A stretch of DNA of 64,000 nucleotides. It comes from Jaltomata sinuosa (lineage: Eukaryota; Streptophyta; Magnoliopsida; Solanales; Solanaceae). A program made the translations under genes and the position numbers. The notes beneath the pieces were generated by a model that had not been told where the DNA came from, did no database searches, and saw only the letters and a list, made by a program, of their open reading frames with translations. Positions 24,532 to 34,563 of this stretch are shown here, piece after piece. The stretch's first letter is position 1, and every line of letters starts with the position of its first letter. Location of the stretch: positions 62,001 through 126,000 of the forward strand of contig QJPP01001620.1 of the NCBI GenBank assembly GCA_003996215.1. The letters run 5' to 3'.

Positions 24532-26476
24532 AACATCCAAACTTGAACTATTGCTTGTCCTCAAGCAACTAAAATATTAATTCAAGAGGCACACAACACA
24601 AGTGCAATGACAATACCATTAGCCAAGGAAACCCACTTCAAGCACCAAGCATGACTTCGGTTGGTACTAATGATTCAATCACATGATAACTTAATCTAAG
24701 CATTCCCCTTTATTCAAAACACAATTCAAGAATGGAATGGAACTACAAGAACAGCCAAGTGACAACAACCAATCTTCAAGAAGTGGCTCAAAACCACTAG
24801 TTTACTCAACATGCTCATTTGACTCATTTTCGGAATTAATCAACATTACCAACTATCCTAATTCGCATGCCCTCATAAGAACGAATGTCCCAAAACACAT
24901 TATGTAAAAACATGACACAAGGGACAAATGTACAAACACTCACACTCACAAATAATTTCAATAACAAGTATCAAACGATAGGCTTGTCCTTATTGTCATT
25001 CACCACTAGCTCAAAAACAATCCGTCAGAGATCTCAAAGGACTTTTCTATTCTTGTAATGTGGTCTCGGGGAAGGGTAGGATATGCATTTGGATTTAACT
25101 AACTACATCCTCCTCGAATTCCACACAACTTTTTCAAATTGAAACCAAAGCCAAATTTTTTTTCATTTTCATTCAACACAAGGCTCCATTTCACTTATTT
25201 CATTTGAAGCTCCAATTTTTATCATTCTAATCACCTTGGAGGGTTCATTTCCTTTCTTTTCTTTCCCTTTTTCCTTTCATCATTACTTTCTTTTTCAAAT
25301 TCTTCCTTCTTTTTGATAATTCTTTTAGGATTTAACCAACAAACCAAGATAAACTCATTTAGCACTCCTCCATGGCACTTTTTACCAACCCCCAAACTTT
25401 TTTAGCCTCAATTTCACACTTGTAAAGTTCAAGGAGGGATAGGTCCAAGAGAGGGATTCATTTTCAAAATGGGTCAAGGCTCGTACCGAGGTTGGCAAAG
25501 AAAAGGTATTAGGATCAAGAAGGGTGACTAATGATACAATTTAAGTGCAATGGTAGCTTTTAAGGCTAAGTAGGCTTCCACAGTCACAAAGAAGGCCTAA
25601 GATCATTTATCCAACCAACACAATTGAGACTAACATTAAACGATTAACCGGGCACGTTCTAGTTAACATATGCGAGCACAAGAATTATTCAACTAAAACT
25701 CACCATACATGGCATGCGAATCATTCAAAAAGGTTCAATTTTACTTCCTAAACAAGATCAAATGGAGTCACATTCTTCAATTTCAAATTATCACCACTAA
25801 TGCATTAAGCGTCACAAAAAGATTAAAGAAGTTGTCACAAACATCATTCTTTGCCACACACTTTTAACAAAAAAAAATTGGAAGGTTATGCCTATTTCAC
25901 TTAGCGTGCAAGACTAACTCCATTAGTACCAAAAATGTCAAAGCTCCCCAATATCTCAAAAGATGACGAATTTCCCTTAAGAATGACGTCACTCAGTCTA
26001 TCATTAGGTTGATTCATCTATCAAGATCGATATGGATACTCAAGATTCACCAACATACACACCCCAACACACAAGCAATTTTATCTAGCCTAACAGGTAC
26101 TCAGACTTCCCCTGGCTTCACACACCAAACAACATGATAATTTCCCTTAAGAAAGTCGTCACTCGATCTATCATTGGGAACCGTCACTCAAACCAACTAC
26201 AAAAGAAATTAAAGAAGCTAAGAAAAATAAAAAAGTAACTAAAGCAACTAAACCATCAACTCCAAAACCCGATAAGGGCACAATAATATCAAAACAAGCC
26301 CAACAATGGCACACCAATATCCAATATCAACATAAACAAGCCCGGCAAGGGCACAATAGTATCCAAAATAATAATAGGCTACATAAAGTATGCCAACCAC
26401 CCCCAACTAACATAGTGCAGTGCCCTCACTACATAAAAACAAGATAAGAGTTTGAGGGGGCTCTTTGAAGGGTGTA
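24532..26476 (-). other. 3' non-coding region of the family C element
   Basis: No open frame or domain. Next to the LTR the minus strand reads CAAGTTTGGATGTT, the decayed purine-rich primer. The phrase CCAAACTTGAA-TATTGC-TGTCCTCAAGCAA is shared with the older C element at 31896-31928. A pyrimidine-rich tract occupies 25240-25330. A short direct repeat, TTTCCCTTAAGAA...GTC(A/G)TCACTC, occurs at about 25971 and 26142. Confidence 0.7.
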
Positions 26477-27721
26477 TCACTCAGAACCTGAGCTACTAGG
26501 CCTAGAAAAGACCCAATATGCCTCATCAGCATCATCCTCAGCCTCAGACCTACATAGCTTCCTCAGAGTGCTCATCATCTTTGTGAGGAACTTGCTTTGC
26601 TTCTTATTGTGGTCCCTCTAATTTTTATGTCGCCTCTCCACCTTAGCCAACCTCTCCTTGATGTGCTGCTAATGGCTTGATACACTAGCTAGTGTAGGGC
26701 CACTAGGAGTAGTGGAGGATGATGAACCGGGTGCCGGTGTGGTGGAACTCCTCCCCGGACTCGAAGGTAGGCATGCTACAATCTGGCAAAGCTACGCATC
26801 CATGCCATAGACCTGGCTGGAGATGTGGCAGAGTGTCGTGGTCCCAATTCTGAGGGGACCAATAGCCTCAGCAGCAGCGGCTGACTCAAGTGCCTCGCTG
26901 GACCTAGAGAATAGACCAAATGATAGCCACATCAATCTTCCTCTTCTTCGATGCTTTCACGGATCCTCTCTTCTTCAAAGGGTGTATCATTTTTTGGGCT
27001 TCCTCTCATTTTTTCCATACCTCTTTTCAACCCCGGCTTAGTAGCATAAGTATGTAATCAATGAAGTGAAAAGCAAACATTTTCTACCTTCAAGTACCAC
27101 TTTTTGAATTTCTTACATAATCAACTGCCCCACATTTACTGGAAGACCCTCCATCATAGCACATATGACCCTTGCTTTATGAGTGGTCACATTAGATTCA
27201 TTCTTGGAGGGCATGATTGGGTATAAATAATAAAGAGCCAAGTGTGGGCTTGAAGGTTGAGCTTGGAGGACTCAATCCTCGTATTCAAGGCTATCCATTA
27301 TGGGATTGTTTCATCATGTATGTGTTGCACAAACCATCCCGTCCCCAATTCTGTAGCTCAGGATTTGTATGTAGCATTGTTAGTGGGTTTGGAAGGTTAT
27401 AGTATCCATTGATCAATTCCAGATCAAATCGATGGGCTCAGTCGCGTTAGAATAAAATTCATGGACCACAACAAAGTTCATCTTGATGGGCTCAATGGTC
27501 AAGCATAACCATCCACTTGTAACCAACTTCCCATGGAAGTCGGCCCATTTCTCTTCCAACCTATCCAACACAATGCCCCGCTCCCTCGTGATTGGTTTTA
27601 TCAAGTGATGATCATATAATTATGAGTATTTGAGGGAGACGAAGGTGCCTTGGTTAAATTATTCCTTAGCGGCCACTTGGTTAGCATCTTCATGTTTAAT
27701 TTCATTCGACACCGGAGCCAT
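26477..27721 (-). pseudogene. 'Putative plant transposon protein' domain ORF, broken
   Basis: About 415 codons on the minus strand from MAPVSNEIKHED (27721) to a stop at 26477-26479. The central part reads RGIVLDRLEEKWADFHGKLV at about 27575-27515, then VVHEFYSNATEP. Further on come AMMEGLPVNVGQ and LFTSLITYLCY (about 27160-27060). The spacing and wording match what I remember of the putative plant transposon protein family (Pfam PF20167), common in Solanaceae repeats. The end is a charged coil (IKERLAKVERRHKN, KKQSKFLTKMMSTLRKL) followed by an acidic tail. Several in-frame stops, for example after VAAKE and after IDLIWN, make it a pseudogene. Biochemical role of the family is unknown to me. 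It lies between the Athila-type box and the 3' LTR, an extra-ORF position. Confidence 0.75.
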
Positions 27722-28979
27722 TTTCAAGCTTTAAGTACCAATACGAGAAACAAAATTGTCAAACACCAATATAGGCATGTAACACAATGTGTTGGGGAAT
27801 AATTAGGCCAAAAAAATAAGGTAAAAAGATCTCAGGCAGAGCTGGGTGAAGCTACTATTTTTGGGACTACCAGAACTGGTCATCATGATCGCAGGATTTT
27901 TCAACGCGATCGCAAAGACCAATTACTTTTTTCAAAAAATTAATTTATTACGATCGCAGAATGAGGAATCACAATTGTGGAAAGGGGCATCACAATTGCA
28001 ACGTTTGGGAAAATTGTTCCTCGCGATCGCAGGATGGGGCATCGCAATCGCGAGTGTCATCTTTTTCCCAGAAAATTTTAGTTAAGCATTTCATCGAACA
28101 GGTGCTTTGCACCCCCTTGGGCTCAATTTTTACCCCATAAAATAGTAAACCAACATCTCCTTCAGCCCCAACCAGATATCACCCACAATTATACACCAAA
28201 ACACCCGATTCACACATATTTTTCAAAGGAAAAAAAAATGACACCCACTTGGGTATTGAAAGACACTTACTTGAGCACAATATGGGTAAATCGAAGAAGA
28301 GAAAATGGAGACCATACCTGAGAAGTTGCAAAGGTTCTATGGAATTGAAGTTGATGGAAGATTTTATTTTTGCCTTAGGAGAGAAAAGAAGCCAAGTTTC
28401 AAAGCCAATTTTTGCTTTTGAAACAGCTCTTTGAACTTTTATTACCTGGAAACTGCTTGATGCCTCGCAATCGCTTGTCCTTACCAAGTGATCACGATGA
28501 ATTAAAAATTCCTTAACCCCATGCAATCGCGTGATAAGTCCATGCAGTCGCAAAGAGTTGCTAAAATTTCAATTCATCGTGATCGCGATGGTCGGGGCTC
28601 GAGATCGTTTGCCTTAGCAACATCTAATTTTATTGATTTTTGCACAGTGCACTATTTTGTCGAGCGAAGTCGTGCGTATCACGCACACTGTCATGTGTGA
28701 AATGCACTAACTTTACACTGACCCAAATTTTAAAAAGTCTATTGCTTCCTTGTGCCATGACATGTGCGATGGGCACTTTTCCAGGTGCGAAATGAATATT
28801 TTTCAAAGGTATTTTTGGTGCTTATCAACACTTGGGTCCCCTTCTCATTCCTTTGGGCACCTAAAAACAAATCAAAAAGAAAAAAAAGTGAAGTAAGCAT
28901 AAAGAAGAATTTTTCAATCGATGGGTTGCCTCCCATCAAGCGCACAATTTAACATCGCAGTGCGATACAAGATATGTCA
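27722..28979 (-). other. Non-coding internal region of family C element with an Athila-type box
   Basis: At 28925-28968 the minus strand reads GTTAAATTGTGCGCTTGATG then GGAGGCAACCCA, a sequence I know from the stretch after the coding part of Athila/Tat elements. Runs of ATCGCGATCGCA-type words occur at 27875-28050 and 28450-28610, echoing the B-type LTR minisatellite. Frames open here on both strands have no recognisable domain and I do not call them genes. Confidence 0.55.
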
Positions 28980-30349
28980 CTATTTAGATCTCCATTTGGA
29001 GGATTTGAACCTTCGATCCAAAGTTAAATCAAACTTCCGGTGACAATCACGGGGTAAAAGTGTGAACATGAGAAGGCCATTTTCTTGGTTTTGCATTTTG
29101 CACTTTTTCACCTTCAAATGAGGAAGGTCACTTTGCTTTCTTTCAATACCAAACTTGAAACTAGATAAACCTCGATCCACCATCCTTCTAAGGTCTTTAA
29201 AAAGCTTGATTACTTCGACTCTCGTCCATTCAACTAATGTCAACGTAAAAAAATGGTTGGAGTAAGATTTGGGCATCTCCACCTTCAAACTTATCTCATT
29301 CATAACATCCTCACTTTCGAATAAACTATAGTCTTTCAAGATGAATCACTTGACCTTGCCTTGCAACTCTAGTATCATTCATTTGATTTCAGCATCATGA
29401 TTCATGTATGAGGTAGTTGGTTGCCACAACACCTTCAATTCACGAGCATCCCTTGTGTCCTCCCCTTTAATAGGGAACAACTCAAAATTACTACTCAAAA
29501 TTATGAACGTTTCAAAACGAGCATTCATATTGGTGTCCAAATTTCGGAAAACAATTCCAAGTAACCCTTCTTTTTGCCATATCTTCGCATGCTTTTTAAA
29601 AAAAATTCAAACATTTGTAGCATTCTTTCACGTTGTTCCCCATAAACCTCTAGTTGGTGAGCTTGATTTAGTACCCATTCTTGGCTCACAACCTCACCTA
29701 ATACAAATTTTTCTTCTTGTTGGGGTTCAAGCACTACCGGTATGAACTCGCTCTTGGGCGATTCCATATTTTGCAAATCTTCATCATCATCCCCAAAGTG
29801 AATTCGATTGAGATTAATATTGATGACATGATCATTAAGTGGGCTTGGAGGGTTTTCTTCACCAATTTGACCAAGAAGAGTAGACAAATCCACCATGGGT
29901 TGCATGGCATGGTTTCTCTCCTCTTCTTCTTTAGCCCTTGCATCCACAAAGCCCTGCTTTATGGATTGCACCCCCTCCTCTAAGCTATCTTGCGTGGCCA
30001 AGAGAGTTTGGAGCATGGCACACATGCCTTATTTTCTTTCTAAGTCATGATTCCTATTAAGATCACAAGAACCACTCGCAACATTGTTAGCACAAGAAGG
30101 GGGAGGAGGACGATCATCATTAGGGCATTTGATCCAACGTCCGTCATGACCACCACACAAATAGCAATTGCGCCCATCATAGGAGTGAGAAGTTGAATAC
30201 CACCCTCTCCTAGGACCAATTTTACAATTCCACCAAATATGAGGCCCTTTATAATAACAATAAGAATTCTTATAACACGGGGTCCAACCACCAAAGTTTC
30301 TATCATTCTGAGATGCCATGGAATCAATCAACAAAATGAAACTAAACAA
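28980..30349 (-). pseudogene. Family C first ORF, zinc-knuckle-like, gag-position protein
   Basis: About 457 codons in minus orientation starting soon after the primer site. N-terminal part (30349-30032) is rich in Cys, Trp and Tyr, with CYYKGPHIWWNC and CYLCGGHDGRWIKCP, which look like degenerate zinc knuckles. One in-frame TAA at 30029-30031 separates it from an acidic, helical middle part (30025-29525), which contains LEEGVQSIKQGFVDARAKEE and HVININLNRIHFGDDDED. A frame change at about 29525 and two TGA codons lead into 29339-28980, ending DCHRKFDLTLDRRFKSSKWR. It is immediately followed by the Athila-type box. I do not recognise a named family. Position and cysteine pattern suggest a gag-related protein, which is inference. 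Confidence 0.6.
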
Positions 30350-30426
30350 AATAAAAACAACTATTCACAAATTTGAACTAAAGTAAGTAAACTCAAATTC
30401 TAAACTAACTCAATATGCCAAATTGT

Positions 30427-30444
30427 TCCCCAGCAATGGTGCCA
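30427..30444 (-). promoter_or_regulatory. Primer binding site, tRNA-Asp type (family C)
   Basis: Minus strand TGGCACCATTGCTGGGGA, four bases after the 5' LTR. The complement of the plant tRNA-Asp 3' end is TGGCGCCGTTGCCGGGGA. The three differences are all at CpG positions and all are the changes expected from deamination of methylated cytosine. Confidence 0.85.
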
Positions 30445-30448
30445 TTTT

Positions 30449-31780
30449 TTATAACGTTTAAATGTACTCTCCAAGATGGAGTATCAGCGATCATTAAGCA
30501 AAACACATTTATATTCCCGACAGGAGTCGGGGTCGATCCCACAGAGAACAATGTAATCGTGATTGAGTTAATAAAGAATCCAAGCAACTTATTGAAGTTC
30601 AATGAACAAAAGGAAAAGATAACGATAGGGGGGTTTTAAACTAGAATAAAGGATAAAAGAGAATCAAATAAAAGATAGGTTTGATCAATGACCTTCATCT
30701 TGCTTTCGCCAAGTAGGGATAACAAGGGAGAATTGGGAATGGGAATTCAATTCACAAGACTTGCACCCAAATAACACATAGGTAGCCTTGGTTAAAAGTA
30801 TTCTCAACCGTCTTTCAACCAATCAAGCATATATCTCGTGTGTTCTCTCAAACCTCCACGAGTAAACAATAAACAACCCAATTTGGCTTGGGTGAATTGG
30901 GCTATTTCTATCCCTAACTCTTAGATGGGTATTTCCGGCGAATTGAGTTATTTCTAGCCTCAACCTAAGTGAAATCCCAAATCCCCACTATTAAACCTCC
31001 CCGAATTGAGGAACTCCTCTCTCGAGAAAGAACATAATTAGAATACTAAGTCAATGTTTGCAAACATCAACTATAAAATTCAAGCATGAAAGATTCAATA
31101 GACCCACAAAATTAATCAAGATAAAGCACAAGATAAGAATTAAATACCCAAATTTAGTATTATCTCTAATACAAAACCCAAATCTCAATTCAACAATTAT
31201 ACCTACAATTTATAAATTAAGAGCAAGAGTTGAAGAATGGAAATTAAGAATTTTACAATAAAGATCATCCAAATCTTCACTCCTAAGGTGTAGGAAGATG
31301 AACTTTCTCTCCAAGCTTGCCAAGAGTTGTGAAATTTGCCAAAGATTCCTTCCAAAATGGCTGAGGAGAGTTTTATGTGGATTGGGGTTTTCAAAAAACG
31401 GAAATTTCCAATTCTTCCCCGCAACTGATGCTTTTCTTCTTCACCTACGCAGAGGGTTCATCGCGTACATGAAGTGTCTTTATCTGGTTGACCTTCACAT
31501 ATGTGGTAGGTTCAGTGCGTGCGTGGAGCTCTAAATCAAGTGACCATCGTGTGCACATGTGGGCCACTACGTGCGCATAGGTATCTTCAGCTACATGACA
31601 ATTGCTTCTCTGAATACCTCCACTTTGACTTGTTTTCATCCGAATTCTTCCCGAACACTTCCAAAACATAGAAACCTGTAAAATAGAGGTAATCCGTGTC
31701 AATTGCACCATTTTTCCACTTTATACTAGCAAAAGCATAAGATCAAAAGCAAAATAAGTAGGTAGAATACCAACTTATCA
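30449..31780 (-). repeat. 5' LTR of the family C element
   Basis: 1332 bp. On the plus strand runs from TTATAACGTTTAAATG (terminal TG mutated to TT) to ACCAACTTATCA. Same internal landmarks as 23199-24531, including GATCCCACAGAGAA and the CG-rich TCGCGTACATGAAG region at 31440-31590. Confidence 0.92.
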
Positions 31781-31785
31781 AGTAC
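31781..31785. repeat. Target site duplication AGTAC of the family C element (right copy)
   Basis: Identical to 23194-23198 on the other side of the element. Confirms both outer boundaries. Confidence 0.93.
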
Positions 31786-31890
31786 CTGCATTTACGATAA
31801 TAGAGGAAATAAATACCTCTAATTCTCATCAAAACATGGCAATAATTCATGAATAAAGGCTCAATAAGTTGGTATATTACCAACTTATCA
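31786..31890 (-). repeat. Older family C LTR, 5' tip (continuation of 21830-23198)
   Basis: Plus strand ends ACCAACTTATCA at 31890, the same LTR edge as the younger element, followed by AACTCCCAAACTTG, which on the minus strand is the purine-rich primer CAAGTTTGGGAGTT. It is the displaced 105 bp start of the LTR interrupted at 23198. Confidence 0.85.
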
Positions 31891-32850
31891 AACTCCCAAA
31901 CTTGAAATATTGCATGTCCTCAAGCAAGGAACTTGTATCGAAACAGGTTCTCAAAACACAAGGTACGTACACATGATTATATCGACTCAAAAACTTAAGG
32001 AAACTAACAAACAAAAGACTCAAAGCAAAAAGACTCAACTAGGATACTCATCTCAATTGGTATCGCCATAATCTCAAGGCAAGTACTCATTTCAAAACTC
32101 TTAGCAAAATGATTCATTTCTCATTCAAAAGTAGGGGATTTGTCATTCAAAACAAGATTATAAAGATTATCAAGATTCTCAAGACATTGGCATTAACCTT
32201 CAAGGTCTGCCTTGAGATTTACCACAAAACTTGTCTCATTTATTCCTCTCAATTGAAATAGAGACTTCATTATTTGTTTCAAGTATGTAATGCCACTCAC
32301 CACAAGAGAGAATCTCCACTCATAATCATGCAATTCATAATAGAGGGATTATAAGAGAACAGGAGGGACTCTCACTGTCTCAAAGAAGTTCGAGTGCACA
32401 CGTATTGAACCATAGGATTTCCCTTCATGTAATTTGCCACTAATGTAGACTTACCAAGCTCGAAATCACTAAGAACTTGCGGGCAACGATGTTTGATAGG
32501 GTTAAGGTGAGGATTACATTTGGCTCAAGTGACTAAACCTCCCTAACACTACTCATGATCATTCAAAGCACCGCTCACATTTTTGAACATAAACTTCACC
32601 TTATTTTCCCTCACACAACCCAAGCTTCCCTTTAACTTTATTCATTCAAAAACTTTTTGTTACACTCATTCGGTAGCACCAATTCTTCTTCTTTTCCATT
32701 CATTCTCTACATGGAGCACTTTTGAAGCAATTTGCATTTCAAGCAGAGGGTGCTACCTTGCATTGAAGTGTATCTCCTTTTCTTCTCCACATTTTATGCA
32801 TACACCCCCAAACTTAGGATTTTTCCTATGTTAACATTTCAATCCCTCCC
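31891..32850 (-). other. 3' non-coding internal remnant of the older family C element
   Basis: Shares CCAAACTTGAAATATTGCATG and TGTCCTCAAGCAA with the younger element at 24540-24575 and ends near CCCCCAAACTTAGG at 32801. No ORF or RNA gene recognised. Confidence 0.65.
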
Positions 32851-32910
32851 TGATAAATTGGTAATCTACCAACTTATTGAGCCTTTATTCATGAATTATT
32901 GCCATGTTTA
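32851..32910 (+). repeat. Inverted copy of a family C LTR tip, 60 bp
   Basis: TGATAAATTGGTAATCTACC and the following TTATTCATGAATTATTGCCATG match, in reverse complement, 31831-31890 with only a few differences. The base run just upstream is pyrimidine-rich, not a polypurine tract, so this is not a functional LTR start in plus orientation. Confidence 0.8.
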
Positions 32911-33423
32911 GAAAAGCAAAACCAACCAATGCTTACTAGCATAACCAACACCACAACAGAACCTCAAACTCCAGCACAAAACCACCAGTATCACATCAAA
33001 TTGACACAATACCTCTAGCAACGCTAAATAACAGCCTAGGCAATAACTACCTAGGATTGCTAGAAAAGGAAGACTCAAACCAAGTCTAGAACTACAATGA
33101 AAATTGGAAACTAGGCTAAGAAAGCCTACCATAAGTCACAACTCTGGGTAATCACCTCCCAAAGATAACTCACCCCATCCACTACTAAAGGATAATCTAC
33201 CAAGAAATTACATGCAACAACACTACGGCTCAAGTAGTAAAACAACTAAATAAGTAACAGGTAGGCACATAAGCATAAATATGAAAAAGGGAGTAGAATC
33301 AAAATACGTACAATACTATCAGCAACTGAAGGTAAACAGAGTCATACCTAGAGCAAAAACATTGGGAACCTATACCTCTAGCCTACCAAGAGGGGCATCG
33401 GACTAACGGTGTCTATCTCTGGG
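32911..33423 (-). pseudogene. Decayed protease-region pol of minus-strand B element
   Basis: Reverse complement aligns with 13614-14035 and 14986 onward of the plus-strand B element. It carries the uninterrupted target of the MITE: CAGCCTAG at 33032-33039, within GCCTAGGCAATAACTACC. The element is cut off at about 32911 where the family C fragment begins. No open frame survives. Confidence 0.65.
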
Positions 33424-34347
33424 CTAAGTAGTCAAAGTTGAAGGCTCAACCATCCCTCGCTGGGGACAATCTCTAAAAAAGTGACCAACCACTCCACAAT
33501 CATAACACCCATGCTAACTGGGATACAAGAACGTGGGGCAATCTCTAGCAAAGTTCCCATGCTCACCGCACTGAAAGCAAATCCCATTGAAAGAAGTCAG
33601 ATAGGAAGATCTCACTGAACCTGATCGTCCATCATGGCCTACACACCTCGAATGTAAACCTCAAAGAACCCAACCTATATCATGTCTACTACGCTCAACA
33701 TGCTCTATATAACCACCCTCTAGAACCTGTGGAGAAACTGAAATTGGTCTGCTAGATAAGAAGCAATGGAACTGATCCCTAGCAGACAATCCCTTACCTT
33801 GAGTCTGAGAACCTCAAAAACTGCCCTGACAACAGCGCTTCTTACTACTACCTCCATATGCCTCACGACATAAATCCTCAATAGCCCAAGCATGATCAGC
33901 TACCTGAAGAAAGGTCATCGCAACTGTAACTAAGTGCTCGGTCACTGAATGGAGTGGTGAAATCAAACCTCCAAAAAAGCTCTGAACCCTACCAAACTCT
34001 GAAGGCATAGCCCTAGCAGTATGCCTAACCATTTCGTGAAACCTCGCCTCATACTCCAATACTGACATACAACCCTGCTGAAGAACTGGAAGGTCAACCC
34101 TAACTGAAGCACTGCTCAAAGAATTGGGTACTGCCCCTACCTGGGATACTGGAACACCCACCGGAGGACTCAGAGTCTTAGCCATGGTGTCCTAAAGAAC
34201 TGGGGTAGCCATAAATCCAATCGGAGGTTGGGTTGGCCCCAAATCCCCTAACTGATGCGGCAAACTCTCGCCTTGAAATCCTGGCACTGACGGAAGCACT
34301 GAAGCAACAGGCACAGAAGCCTCGACATCACCCACTGACGTACTCAT
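33424..34347 (-). pseudogene. gag remnant, minus-strand family B element
   Basis: Starts at ATG 34347-34345 (MSTSVGDVEASVPV), parallel to the plus-strand copy. One stop breaks the frame at about 34195, after which 33814-34185 is open: SVLEYEARFHEMVRHTARAM and SEFGRVQSFFGGLISPLH form the capsid core. Two CCHC knuckles follow: CFQCGEHGNFARDCP at 33579-33535, with Asn in place of His, and CYDCGVVGHFFRDCP at 33507-33463, which is complete. A stop lies at 33424-33426. About 308 codons, normal for a gypsy gag. Nucleocapsid identity is clear; the frame is not translatable throughout. Confidence 0.88.
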
Positions 34348-34548
34348 CTTAGGCATCTGAGAAGGACTAAAACAATTGAAGTTTAGAAGTTAATAGAGCC
34401 AGGAACGCATGATAAGGAGCAAAGAAGATGGAATTTTTCCTAATAATGCCATGTAGCCTTCTGCAGATAGGATACGAACGTTATCATATTGATCCGCGAG
34501 ACTCTACTTAGATACTTGATTCTGTATGACGACACTCGTGAACCTAGG

Positions 34549-34560
34549 GCTCAGATACCA
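34549..34560 (-). promoter_or_regulatory. Primer binding site of minus-strand family B element
   Basis: Minus strand TGGTATCTGAGC, three bases inside the LTR end, one mismatch to the initiator-Met tRNA complement. Confidence 0.88.
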
Positions 34561-34563
34561 AGT

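Larger units (their letters stand above)
23199..31780 (-). mobile_element. Complete Athila-like non-autonomous LTR element (family C), 8.6 kb
   Basis: LTRs at 23199-24531 and 30449-31780, a tRNA-Asp-type primer site, two decayed ORFs on the minus strand and a perfect 5 bp target duplication AGTAC (23194-23198 and 31781-31785). I find no reverse transcriptase or integrase motif in about 5.9 kb of internal DNA. By eye the two LTRs differ at roughly 9 sites per 100 over their first 390 bases, mostly transitions, so it is an old insertion. The combination of tRNA-Asp primer site and the GGGAGGCAACCC box (28925-28968) points to the Athila/Tat branch. Confidence 0.88.

Noticed and set aside
28179..28553. 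124-codon minus-strand frame in the family C interior
   Set aside because: No domain, spans the CG-rich word zone, and the opposite strand is open too.
27875..28610. ATCGCGATCGCA repeats as a possible CRISPR or operator array
   Set aside because: Spacing is irregular, there are no unique equal-length spacers, and the surroundings are a plant LTR element.
32851..32910. Start of a plus-strand family C LTR
   Set aside because: No purine tract upstream and the likeness ends after 60 bp; treated as an inverted fragment.
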